NCBI GenBank assembly: GCA_017859785.1
Contig: JAFMMJ010000004.1
Location: forward strand, 1-59,805
Origin: Ilumatobacteraceae bacterium
GTDB lineage: Bacteria > Actinomycetota > Acidimicrobiia > Acidimicrobiales > Ilumatobacteraceae
Length of the DNA stretch: 59,805 bases
Direction of reading: 5' to 3'
In this document: in pieces, positions 52,754-59,805 of the stretch
Layout: each line of letters opens with the position of its first letter
Numbering within the stretch: position 1 is the first letter of the stretch
Position numbers and translations under genes: made by a program
The notes under the pieces: model-generated
Seen by the model: the letters and a program-made list of their open reading frames with translations, nothing else
The model's database searches: none
Told to the model about the DNA's origin: nothing

Positions 52754-53845
52754 ATGTCTGAGCCCACCGTCTCCGAGTCGCTGGGTGTCCCCTTCCTCGA
52801 CGCGGCCACGGGACGCCGGCCCCGACGCACTCCCGTCTGGTTCATGCGCCAAGCCGGCCGCCACCTTCCCGAGTACCGCGATGTCCGCGGCCCCGGCTCG
52901 ATCCTCGACGCGATCGGGCGGCCAGATGACGCGGCGGCGATCACCCTGCAGCCGGTGCGCCGCTACGGGGTCGACGCGGCGGTGCTGTACTCCGACATCG
53001 TCGTGCCCGCCCACGCGGTCGGGTTCGGCATCGATGTGGCTCCGGGTACGGGGCCCGTCGCCGAGCAGCCGTTCCGTTCAGTCAGTGATCTCGACCGCCT
53101 GCCGCCGTTGACCCCGGATCTCGTCGAGCACGTCGCCGAGACGGTGAGGATTCTCACCCGGGAACTCGATCCCGCGGTGCCCTTGCTCGCCTTCGCCGGG
53201 GCTCCGTTCACCGTCGGGAGCTATCTCATCGAGGGAGCGCCAAGCCGTACGTGGCGCCACACGAAAGCGTTGATGCACGGCGACCCGGCGCTTTGGCACC
53301 GCCTCATGGAGCGTCTCGCTCAGTCGGCGGTCGCCTTCATCGATACCCAAATCTCTCATGGGGCGCGGGCGTTCCAACTCTTCGACTCCTGGGCGGGAGC
53401 GCTCTCCCCCGCTGACTACCGGAATTTCGTGGCGCCGCACTCGACCGAGGTCTTCTCGCGACTCGCCGAGACGCATCCGGGGGTGCCTGGCATCCACTTC
53501 GGTATCGGTTGCGACCACCTGCTTGAGGACATGGCGGCCTGTGGCGCGTCGGTCATCGGTCTCGACTGGCGTACAGGAATCGCCGATGCCCGTCGACGTC
53601 TCGGCCCCGAGACGGTGATTCAGGGGAACCTCGATCCAGCGCTCGTCCTGGCTGGACACGACGTGGCCCTCGCTGGCGCCCGGTCGGTGCTCGCCGACAA
53701 CGCCGGTCACCCCGGTCACATCTTCAACCTCGGTCACGGTGTCCAGCCCGACACCGATCCCGCGGTGCTCGCCGCAGTGGTTGATCTCGTGCACTCGGGC
53801 AGCGGTGGACCCTCGACCCTCGACGATGGGACGATCAACGGATGA
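52754..53845 (+). CDS. hemE: uroporphyrinogen decarboxylase
   Basis: Decarboxylates uroporphyrinogen III to coproporphyrinogen III. The 363-residue protein has PVWFMRQAGRHLPEYRDVR (about 26-44, substrate-binding Arg residues), the catalytic Asp in LYSDIVVPAHAVGFGIDV, FAGAPFTVGSYLIEG and HIFNLGHGVQPDTDP. ATG 52754 is chosen from family similarity; TATCGT 11 bases upstream is a possible -10. First gene of hemE-cpfC-cgoX, each overlapping or close to the next. Confidence 0.96.
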   Translation: MSEPTVSESLGVPFLDAATGRRPRRTPVWFMRQAGRHLPEYRDVRGPGSILDAIGRPDDAAAITLQPVRRYGVDAAVLYSDIVVPAHAVGFGIDVAPGTGPVAEQPFRSVSDLDRLPPLTPDLVEHVAETVRILTRELDPAVPLLAFAGAPFTVGSYLIEGAPSRTWRHTKALMHGDPALWHRLMERLAQSAVAFIDTQISHGARAFQLFDSWAGALSPADYRNFVAPHSTEVFSRLAETHPGVPGIHFGIGCDHLLEDMAACGASVIGLDWRTGIADARRRLGPETVIQGNLDPALVLAGHDVALAGARSVLADNAGHPGHIFNLGHGVQPDTDPAVLAAVVDLVHSGSGGPSTLDDGTING

Positions 53846-54756
53846 GCCGAACCACCGCTGTCCTCCTTATGGCCTACGGCACGCCGAGGCATCCCGAGGA
53901 GATCGAGGCCTACTACACCGACATCCGTCGGGGGCGACCGCCGACCCCGGAGGCTCTCGCCGACCTCGTGGCCCGATACGACGCGATCGGTGGGATCTCC
54001 CCGCTCGCCCAACTCACCGAAGCGCAGCGCGATGCGTTGCAGGCAGCGCTCGACGAGCGGGCCCCTGACACGTATCGGGTCGATCTCGGACTCAAGCACG
54101 CGGACCCCAAGATCGAGGAGGCCACCGAGGCACTCCTCGCTGACGGTGTCGAACGAATCGTCGGCCTTGTCCTCGCCCCGCACTACTCGAGTTACTCGAT
54201 CGGCCAGTATCTCGGCCGCGCACGAGCGGTCGCCGAACCGGCTGGGGTGCCGGTTGGCGGGGTCGATTCGTGGGCGACCGAACCGGCGTTCATCGACTTC
54301 ATCTCGGCCGATCTCGAACGGCGACTCGAGGCGGTTCCCACCGGGTCACGGGTGCTCTTCACCGCTCACTCCTTGCCGCAGAGGATCATCGACGGCGGCG
54401 ATCCGTATCCCGACGAGTTGCGCGCCACGGCTGTCGCCGTGGCCGAGCGCCTCGGCCTCGAGGAGGGGCGCGACTGGTCGATCGCCTGGCAGAGCGCCGG
54501 TCGGACGCCCGAGCCGTGGATCGGCCCCGACATCCTCGAGGTGATCGACTCGCTCGCCGATGAGGGTTCGGTCCCCGGTGTGGTGGTGAGCGCCGTCGGT
54601 TTCGTCGCCGACCACCTCGAAGTGCTGTACGACCTCGACATCGAGGCGGCGAATCGAGCGGCGGCGCGAGGATTGGCCTTCGCTCGGACCGCTTGTGTGA
54701 ACGACGATGCCGCGGTGATGGGCGCTCTCGCCGACCGCGTCATCTCGGTGGGCTGA
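53842..54756 (+). CDS. cpfC: ferrochelatase, probably coproporphyrin III type
   Basis: Inserts Fe2+ into the porphyrin ring. The 304-residue protein has VLLMAYGTPRHPEEIEAYYTDIRRGRPP at the start, LAPHYSSYSIGQY, the catalytic His in LFTAHSLPQRI and the Glu in VGFVADHLEVLYDLDIEA. In Gram-positive and actinobacterial lineages this enzyme works on coproporphyrin III. Only one cysteine (RTACVND) lies near the C-terminus, so a [2Fe-2S] cluster is unlikely. Its ATG overlaps the hemE stop (ATGA). Confidence 0.94.
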   Translation: MSRTTAVLLMAYGTPRHPEEIEAYYTDIRRGRPPTPEALADLVARYDAIGGISPLAQLTEAQRDALQAALDERAPDTYRVDLGLKHADPKIEEATEALLADGVERIVGLVLAPHYSSYSIGQYLGRARAVAEPAGVPVGGVDSWATEPAFIDFISADLERRLEAVPTGSRVLFTAHSLPQRIIDGGDPYPDELRATAVAVAERLGLEEGRDWSIAWQSAGRTPEPWIGPDILEVIDSLADEGSVPGVVVSAVGFVADHLEVLYDLDIEAANRAAARGLAFARTACVNDDAAVMGALADRVISVG

Positions 54757-54776
54757 GCCGGGCGGGGAACAGCCGG

Positions 54777-56171
54777 ATGAGCGGATCGCCGTCGCGGATC
54801 GCCGTCATCGGCGCCGGCATCACCGGCCTCTCCGCGGCCCATGAGGCTGCGGTCGCTGGTGGCGACCGGGTGGAGGTGACGCTCTTCGACGGCTCGGGAC
54901 GCGCCGGCGGGCTCATCAAAACCTCGACCTTCGCCGGGCTGCGCGTCGACGAGGGGGCCGATGCGTTCCTCCGACGGGTTCCCGAGGCGCTAACTCTCGC
55001 CCGATCGGTCGGCCTTGACGAGCGACTCACCTCACCGACGGCTGGATCGGCGGCCGTCTGGGTCGACGGCCTCCGCCGACTTCCCGAGGGGCTCGTGCTC
55101 GGCGTGCCGACGTCGACTATCTCGCTCGCGAGGAGCCGACTCGTCTCCCCGGTTGGAGCCGCGCGAGCGCTGGCCGATCTCGTGTTGCCGCGACGCGCTC
55201 TCGATCACGACTCGATCGGCGCGTGGGTGCGGGGACGCCTCGGTGAGGAGGTCCACGACCGCTTGACCGATGCCCTCGTCGGAAGCATCTACGCCGCCGA
55301 CACCGACCGATTCAGCTTGGCCGCGGTGCCTCAACTCGACGCGCTCGCGCGTGGCGGGCGTTCGGCGATTCTCACCGCGCTACGCCAGCGGCGACCGAGC
55401 GACAGCGGGCCGGTGTTCGCCGCGCCGAGCGATGGCATGGGTTCGTTGGCCGACGCGGTGTTGACCGCCGCGGTTGCGGCCGGCGCGATGACCCGACTCG
55501 AAGCGCCAGTGGAGGCTGTCGAGGCCGGCGGCGGCGGTGTGCTCATCGACGGGGAGCGCTTCGAGGCCGCGATCCTCGCGACACCGGCCAGGGTGTCGGC
55601 GCGGCTCCTCGCCTCATCGGCCCCGGCCGCCGCAGCGGGTCTCGGCTCGATCGAGACGGCCGGCGTGGTGATGGTGACCCTCGCGATCCCCGGCGACTCG
55701 CTACCGGAGGCCTGTTCGGGTCTGAGCGGTTATCTGGTGCCGAAGTCCCGCCAACAGCGGGTGACCGCGGTGTCGTTCGCCTCCAACAAGTGGTCGCATC
55801 TCCGTCCGGCCGACGGGAGCCAGATCCTCCGAGTGTCCCTCGGCCGCGACGGCATGGACGTCAGCGACCTCGATGACGGGGAGGTGGTCGATTCGGTCGT
55901 TAGTGAGGTGTCGGATCATCTCGGCGCGCAGCTCGCGCCGAACGAGGTCCGAGTGACCCGCTGGCCATCCTCGTTCCCGCAGTATCGGCCCCATCACGGC
56001 GCGCTGGTGGCCACGATAGAGCGATCGCTTCCAGCGACGATCGTCGCCGCCGGAGCCTCCTTGCACGGCATTGGAGTGCCGGCGTGCGTCGGGAGCGGTC
56101 GCCGCGCCGCTCAGTCGGTGCTGAGCCGACTCGGCATCGACGGGCATCGGCCGGAACCGGTGCCAGACTGA
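54777..56171 (+). CDS. cgoX: coproporphyrinogen III oxidase (HemY/CgoX type)
   Basis: FAD enzyme oxidising coproporphyrinogen III (or protoporphyrinogen IX) to the porphyrin. The 464-residue protein has the FAD motif IAVIGAGITGLSAAHEA (9-25), GRAGGLIKTSTFAGLRVDEGADAF and ends AASLHGIGVPACVGSGRRAAQSVLSRLG, where the second FAD contact lies. With hemE and cpfC it covers steps of the coproporphyrin-dependent branch; the final decarboxylase ChdC is not in the window. ATG 54777 has GGGGAA 9 bases upstream. Confidence 0.93.
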   Translation: MSGSPSRIAVIGAGITGLSAAHEAAVAGGDRVEVTLFDGSGRAGGLIKTSTFAGLRVDEGADAFLRRVPEALTLARSVGLDERLTSPTAGSAAVWVDGLRRLPEGLVLGVPTSTISLARSRLVSPVGAARALADLVLPRRALDHDSIGAWVRGRLGEEVHDRLTDALVGSIYAADTDRFSLAAVPQLDALARGGRSAILTALRQRRPSDSGPVFAAPSDGMGSLADAVLTAAVAAGAMTRLEAPVEAVEAGGGGVLIDGERFEAAILATPARVSARLLASSAPAAAAGLGSIETAGVVMVTLAIPGDSLPEACSGLSGYLVPKSRQQRVTAVSFASNKWSHLRPADGSQILRVSLGRDGMDVSDLDDGEVVDSVVSEVSDHLGAQLAPNEVRVTRWPSSFPQYRPHHGALVATIERSLPATIVAAGASLHGIGVPACVGSGRRAAQSVLSRLGIDGHRPEPVPD

Positions 56172-56178
56172 TTCGGCG

Positions 56179-56895
56179 ATGGTCGCTGACAACCCCTCCC
56201 CCCGCCGTCGTTCGTTCCTCGTGCTGGCGCTCGCCTCGGTGTCGACCGCGGGCCTCGTCGGTTACGCGGCGGCCCGCGAGTCGGGTGGCGAACAATCCGC
56301 GATCGAGTCGGCGGCCGAGTCGGTGACGACGCTTTCTCCGCCGACGACCACCACGGCGGCGAGCACCTCCACGACCAGCACGACGATTCCGCCTACGACG
56401 AGCACCACCAGCACGACCGCTCCGCCCACCACCAGCACGACGAGCAGCACGACACTTCCGGCTCCCGAGCCGCCACCCACCGATGAGCGGGCTCCAGAGC
56501 CGGTGATCGAACTCGGCACGATCGAGATCCCGAAGATCGATGTGTCGATGACGATGTACGAGGGAATCCGTCTCTCCACCCTCGATCGTGGTCCGGGTCA
56601 TTGGCCGGGGACCGCGATGCCCGGCCAGGTCGGCAACGTGGTGGTCGCCGGCCACCGCACGAGCGGCCATCAGGTGTTCCGCAATATCGACGCGCTCGTC
56701 GAAGGTGACGAGATCTTGTTCACCGACACCGACGGCTCGGTGCATCGATATCGCGTGACGAGCTCGCGAATCGTCGTGCCGACGGAGGTCTGGATCGTCG
56801 ACCAGACGCCGACACCGACGGCGACGCTCTTCGCCTGTCATCCGCCCGGCTCGGTGCGCGAGCGCTACGTCGTGTTCGCCGAACTGGTGGCGTGA
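56179..56895 (+). CDS. sortase with Thr-rich stalk, coupled to lnt
   Basis: The 238-residue protein has a signal anchor (about 12-31), a long Thr/Ser/Pro stalk (about 48-100) and a sortase domain (about 110-238) with GQVGNVVVAGHRTSGHQVFRNIDAL (catalytic His) and TATLFACHPPGSVRERYVVFAEL (Cys and Arg). The sequence around the Cys (FACH) differs from the first sortase (TSCH), so the two probably have different substrates. TGA overlaps the lnt GTG, coupling wall anchoring to lipoprotein processing. Confidence 0.88.
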   Translation: MVADNPSPRRRSFLVLALASVSTAGLVGYAAARESGGEQSAIESAAESVTTLSPPTTTTAASTSTTSTTIPPTTSTTSTTAPPTTSTTSSTTLPAPEPPPTDERAPEPVIELGTIEIPKIDVSMTMYEGIRLSTLDRGPGHWPGTAMPGQVGNVVVAGHRTSGHQVFRNIDALVEGDEILFTDTDGSVHRYRVTSSRIVVPTEVWIVDQTPTPTATLFACHPPGSVRERYVVFAELVA

Positions 56896-58388
56896 GACGA
56901 CTGCTCGCCGGTCTGACGGCCGGCCTGGCCGTCGCGGCATCGATGCCGCCGTGGGGGTTCTGGCCACTCGGACTCATCGGCGTGATCATCCTGGGTGCCG
57001 CGACCACCGGCGGACGACGATCCCGTGCGGTCACCACCTTGTGGTTCGGCATCGCCTGGTTCGGTGTCGGCATGGTGTGGATGTGGTTCCTCACCCCGCC
57101 GGGCTACCTCTTCACCACTGCGCTCTTCGCCGGAGCCCACGCCCTCGCCGCGTTGACGACACCTCAAGCGCCGATTCCGCGTGCTCTCGCGCACACCCTC
57201 GTGGAAGCGGCCCGACTGGTGGCGCCCTTTGGCGGTGTTCCGTTAGCGACTATCGCGATCGGCCAGGCGGGAGGTCCGCTCCTCGGCATCGCGCGGGTGG
57301 GTGGGGTGATCGCCATCACCTGGGTCGTCTTCCACCTCGGGCTGTCGATCGGAACACGGCTGACGGCGGTGATCCGAGGTGACGCCATCCCCTCCTCGTG
57401 GGCGGCGATCCTCATCGCGCCTGCGACGCTCGTGGTGCTGGCCGCTATCGCGCCATCAGGTCGCGATCTCGGCGACGGTCTCACGATCGCTGCGGTGCAG
57501 GGTGGGGGACGGCAGGGAACCTCGGCGCTCGAGGTCCCGTCGAGGCTCGTGACCGAGGCGCACCTCGCCGCGACGGCCGAGATCGAGGACTCAGCTGATC
57601 TCGATCTGGTCGTCTGGCCCGAGAACACGATCGACGTCAACGGTATGGCGTTCGCCGATAGCCAGCAAGCCGTCGAGGTCGCCCTTGAGGCGAGCCGTCT
57701 TGGCGTTCCGTTGTTGGTCGGGGTGACCGAGGACGTGGCGACCGCCCGGGCGCTTGATCTCACCGACAACGACGGCCGGGGGTTCGTGAACGCCCAGTAT
57801 GTGGTGACTGGCTCGGGGGCCGCCGAGGGCGCCTATGTCAAGGTGCGCCGCGTCCCCTATGGCGAGTACGTGCCGCTCCGCTCCCTGCTCGAATCGCTCG
57901 GTGCCCCGGTCGGTCAAATCCCCCGTGACGCGGTCGCGGGTGCCGGCCCCGCCGTCTTGGATCTGCCGGATGGTCAGCGGGTCGGCGTCGCAATCTCTTG
58001 GGAGATCTTTTTCGGTGATCGGGTCCGCGATGGCGTGCGTGAGGGAGGCTCGCTCGTCATCAACCCGACGAACGGCGCGAGCTACACGTGGACCGTGCTC
58101 CAGACCCAGCAGATCGCGTCCAGTCGTCTTCGGGCCGTGGAGTCGGCGCGATGGGTCGTGCAGGCGGCACCAACGGGCTTCTCCGCGGTGATCGATCCCG
58201 AGGGGCAGGTGCTCGAGCGGACCGACGTGTCTGAGCGTCGGGTGATCGTGGCCGAGGTTCGTCTGCGCGAGGGCCTCACGTGGTACTCGCGTCTCGGTGA
58301 CGCGCCGCTCGCGGTGCTGCTGGTGCTCGGACTGCTGGTGACGTCGGGGGCGAGTCGGCGATCTGCGAGCGTCACACCTCGAGCATGA
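56892..58388 (+). CDS. lnt: apolipoprotein N-acyltransferase-like protein, catalytic Cys replaced by Ser
   Basis: Lnt adds the third acyl chain to lipoproteins. The 498-residue protein has an N-terminal membrane bundle of about six helices (to about 186), a nitrilase-like periplasmic domain and a last helix (about 470-488). The catalytic triad is Glu-Lys-Cys in the family. Here Glu244 (VVWPENT) and Lys317 (KVRRVPYGEYVPL) are kept, but the nucleophile position is Ser369 in GVAISWEIFF (family: AICYE). The codon is TCT at 57996-57998, one base from TGT. The enzyme may be inactive, or an odd serine acyltransferase. Start GTG 56892 overlaps the sortase stop. Confidence 0.87.
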   Translation: MRRLLAGLTAGLAVAASMPPWGFWPLGLIGVIILGAATTGGRRSRAVTTLWFGIAWFGVGMVWMWFLTPPGYLFTTALFAGAHALAALTTPQAPIPRALAHTLVEAARLVAPFGGVPLATIAIGQAGGPLLGIARVGGVIAITWVVFHLGLSIGTRLTAVIRGDAIPSSWAAILIAPATLVVLAAIAPSGRDLGDGLTIAAVQGGGRQGTSALEVPSRLVTEAHLAATAEIEDSADLDLVVWPENTIDVNGMAFADSQQAVEVALEASRLGVPLLVGVTEDVATARALDLTDNDGRGFVNAQYVVTGSGAAEGAYVKVRRVPYGEYVPLRSLLESLGAPVGQIPRDAVAGAGPAVLDLPDGQRVGVAISWEIFFGDRVRDGVREGGSLVINPTNGASYTWTVLQTQQIASSRLRAVESARWVVQAAPTGFSAVIDPEGQVLERTDVSERRVIVAEVRLREGLTWYSRLGDAPLAVLLVLGLLVTSGASRRSASVTPRA

Positions 58389-58821
58389 GGGTGCACGGAC
58401 CGTCGTTGACGATCAACACCTCCATATCGGTCCGGAACCTTCCGGTGGCGACGTCGATTCCGCGACCTTGAAGACCGGCGACCACCGCTTCCACGAGGGG
58501 CTCAGCGTGTTCGGGTCGAGCGGCGGCTGACCAACCGGGACGGCGACCTCGGGTGGTGTCGCCGTAGAGGGTGAACTGGGAGACGACGAGGGCAGCGCCG
58601 CCGGCGTCGGCGAGCGAAAGGTTCATTACTCCTTCGGCATCGGGGAAGATTCGGAGGTCGACGATTTTCTCGGCGAGACGCGCCGCCTCGGCCTCGGTGT
58701 CGTCGTGGGTCACACCGACGAGCACACACACTCCCGGGCCAACCTGTCCGACACGCTCTCGAGACTCACCGTCGATCACGTCAACGTGGGCCTCGCGGAC
58801 CCGCTGAACCAGTGCGCGCAC
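58372..58821 (-). CDS. dtd: D-aminoacyl-tRNA deacylase
   Basis: Removes D-amino acids from tRNA. The 149-residue protein is full length: MRALVQRVREAHVDV, the catalytic SQFTLYGDTTRGRRPGW, and the C-terminal VNDGPCTLMLEV that corresponds to the cross-subunit Gly-Pro motif. GTG start with GAGGCT six bases upstream. It overlaps lnt by 17 bases at the 3' ends. Confidence 0.94.
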   Translation of the reverse strand: MRALVQRVREAHVDVIDGESRERVGQVGPGVCVLVGVTHDDTEAEAARLAEKIVDLRIFPDAEGVMNLSLADAGGAALVVSQFTLYGDTTRGRRPGWSAAARPEHAEPLVEAVVAGLQGRGIDVATGRFRTDMEVLIVNDGPCTLMLEV

Positions 58822-58980
58822 GCGTTGAGCCTCGCAGGTCTCCGAGCCTGACGGGAAGCCCGTTTCCTGAAGGTCGTTAGAATTCGGCTACTCCGACGAC
58901 TTGTTCGGACAAAACTGCGAGACATCGGTCGCATCGACCTCTTGGACACCAGAGGCCGATGACGATGTATGGACAGAACG
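58822..58980. other. intergenic region between dtd and the sigma factor gene
   Basis: The gap holds a short hairpin, ACGGG and CCCGT (58851-58855, 58859-58863), a TAGAAT hexamer at 58878-58883 that would suit a -10 for the sigma gene (leader about 90 bases) and a near-palindrome TTGTTCGGACAA at 58901-58912. No gene is evident. Confidence 0.4.
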
Positions 58981-59805
58981 ATGACGAACGACGACTCTCG
59001 AGCGGCGTCAGCCGGCGCGGCGGATGCGACCACGGTCGCCGCCTACCTCGCAGGGGATCGCTCGGCGCTCGCGACTATCTGGGATCGCTACGGGGACACG
59101 CTCTACGACACGGCCGCGGCGATGACGGGCAACCGAGAGGACGCTGCGGACATGGTCCAGGACGTCTTCGTTTTGGCCGCGGAGAAACTCGGCCAACTGC
59201 GCGATCCCACGCGCTTGAAGCCGTGGCTCTTCGCCATCCTGCGCAACGAGGTCTATCGACGTTCGCGTCGACGTTCGAAGTCGGTCGTGACCGACTTCTC
59301 CGAGGCGGGCGGTGAGGTCATGCTCCCCCCGACCCCCTCAGAGACCGACGCGGTGGAGGACGCGGCCGAGTTCGATGATCTCGCCGAATTGCTCCGCGGC
59401 GCCGCCCGCGGGCTCGACTCTCGCGATCAGCTCGTGCTCGAACTGACGATGCGCCAAGACCTGTCCGGCAACGACCTCGCCGATGCCCTCGGGGTGACGC
59501 CACAACAGAGTTACGGGCTCGTGCATCGGATGCGCGAGCGCACCGAGCGGAGCCTCGGCGCGTATTGCGTGGCACGCCGCGGCCGGAAGGAGTGCGAGGA
59601 GCTCGCGTCGATCCTGTCCGACTGGGATGGCGAGTTCTCCGTGCTGGTCCGCAAGCGCGTCGCTCGACACGTCGATGCCTGCTCCACGTGTGAGCGCACT
59701 CGTCGGCGTTTCGCCCCGCTCGCCCTCATCGGCGCCGCCCCCGCCTTCGCCGCGCCTCCGGGACTTCGGGATCGCGTCCTCGACCTGCTCGGCGCGTCGG
59801 GTGCG
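58981..59805 (+). CDS. ECF-like sigma-70 factor with C-terminal anti-sigma zinc motif (cut by window end)
   Basis: The first 275 residues are visible; no stop appears before the window end. Region 2 (about 18-93) shows AYLAGDRSALATIWDRYGDTLYDTAAAMTGNREDAADMVQDVFVLAAEKLGQLRDPTRLKPWLFAILRNEVYRR; region 4 (about 130-196) has LDSRDQLVLELTMRQDLSGNDLADALGVTPQQSYGLVHRMRERTERSLG. Then comes a zinc anti-sigma-like motif: Cys205 (CEELASILSDWDGEFSVLVRKRVARHVDACSTC), His230, Cys234 and Cys237. Such Cys/His-x3-Cys-x2-Cys motifs normally belong to separate ZAS anti-sigma factors. The start ATG 58981 is preceded by a weak GGAC. Confidence 0.87.
   Translation, partial: MTNDDSRAASAGAADATTVAAYLAGDRSALATIWDRYGDTLYDTAAAMTGNREDAADMVQDVFVLAAEKLGQLRDPTRLKPWLFAILRNEVYRRSRRRSKSVVTDFSEAGGEVMLPPTPSETDAVEDAAEFDDLAELLRGAARGLDSRDQLVLELTMRQDLSGNDLADALGVTPQQSYGLVHRMRERTERSLGAYCVARRGRKECEELASILSDWDGEFSVLVRKRVARHVDACSTCERTRRRFAPLALIGAAPAFAAPPGLRDRVLDLLGASGA

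Noticed and set aside
51048-53111. 687-codon plus-strand open frame opposite helD and running into hemE
   Set aside because: It is the antisense shadow of helD, typical for GC-rich genes with few stops; its sequence shows no domain, while the minus strand reads a full helicase.
49386-56171. Iron-box operators for the DtxR-type regulator near the heme and ccm genes
   Set aside because: I looked for the TTAGGTTAG-type palindrome in the intergenic gaps and found none; single TAGG hexamers are the -10 elements.
58851-58863. ACGGG-AAG-CCCGT hairpin followed by TTT as an intrinsic terminator
   Set aside because: It lies between two divergent start regions, the stem is only five pairs and the T-run only three bases.

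Overview
This is a GC-rich, gene-dense stretch of bacterial chromosome with 62 supported protein genes and no RNA gene, insertion sequence, CRISPR array or prophage that I can see. The gene set points to Actinobacteria: a WhiB protein, a PafB/PafC pair, a polyphosphate glucokinase, a DtxR/IdeR-type regulator, a HelD-like helicase, and the order argS-lysA-hom-thrC-rho-rpmE-prfA-prmC known from mycobacteria. A complete System I cytochrome c maturation operon is unusual for that phylum and, with several other traits, suggests a deep-branching class such as Acidimicrobiia. The class-level placement is inference.

Layout. 0-6 kb: HU, PIN-PhoH ATPase, WhiB, a DEDDh exonuclease, then hbd-pafB-pafC on the minus strand. 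6-13 kb: glgX, pgi, a RarD transporter, a DUF305 protein and an unusual zinc metallopeptidase. 13-16 kb: an L,D-transpeptidase and a polyprenol-phosphate-mannose-synthase-like glycosyltransferase. 15.6-24.4 kb: argG, an M20 peptidase, a sugar kinase, a Ca/cation antiporter, ppgK, a chorismate mutase coupled to a geranylgeranyl-reductase-like enzyme, and a hydroxyacid dehydrogenase/aldolase pair. 24.4-36.1 kb: the translation/aspartate-family block prmC, prfA, an unknown gene, rpmE, rho, thrC, hom, lysA, argS, with thrB missing and a crotonase gene inserted antisense between hom and lysA. 36-39.7 kb: a SufR-like regulator divergent from mrp, plus a small zincin, a membrane protein and a phosphohistidine phosphatase. 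39.7-46.2 kb: ccmABCDEFGH plus a CcmI-like TPR protein. 46.3-50.5 kb: sortase, crotonase, TetR, DtxR and a lipoprotein. 50.5-58.8 kb: helD, the heme genes hemE-cpfC-cgoX, a second sortase, a variant lnt and dtd. 58.98 kb to the end: a sigma factor with a built-in anti-sigma zinc motif, cut by the window edge.

Three genome-wide habits stand out. Many first genes of transcription units lack a Shine-Dalgarno sequence and instead carry a TAnnnT hexamer 6-8 bases before the start codon, the layout of leaderless mRNAs. Almost all convergent gene pairs overlap or nearly touch, leaving no room for intrinsic terminators. Co-directional genes are very often coupled by GTGA or ATGA overlaps.

Functionally, the 40-57 kb part is dominated by heme and the cell envelope: iron-responsive regulator, heme synthesis, cytochrome c assembly, sortases and lipoprotein processing. 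The most unusual single items are an apolipoprotein N-acyltransferase whose catalytic cysteine position is serine, a sigma/anti-sigma fusion, a zinc metallopeptidase with a decayed second copy of its own domain, a Rho factor with a Q/N/R/D-rich disordered insert, and a CcmE with four extra cysteines.
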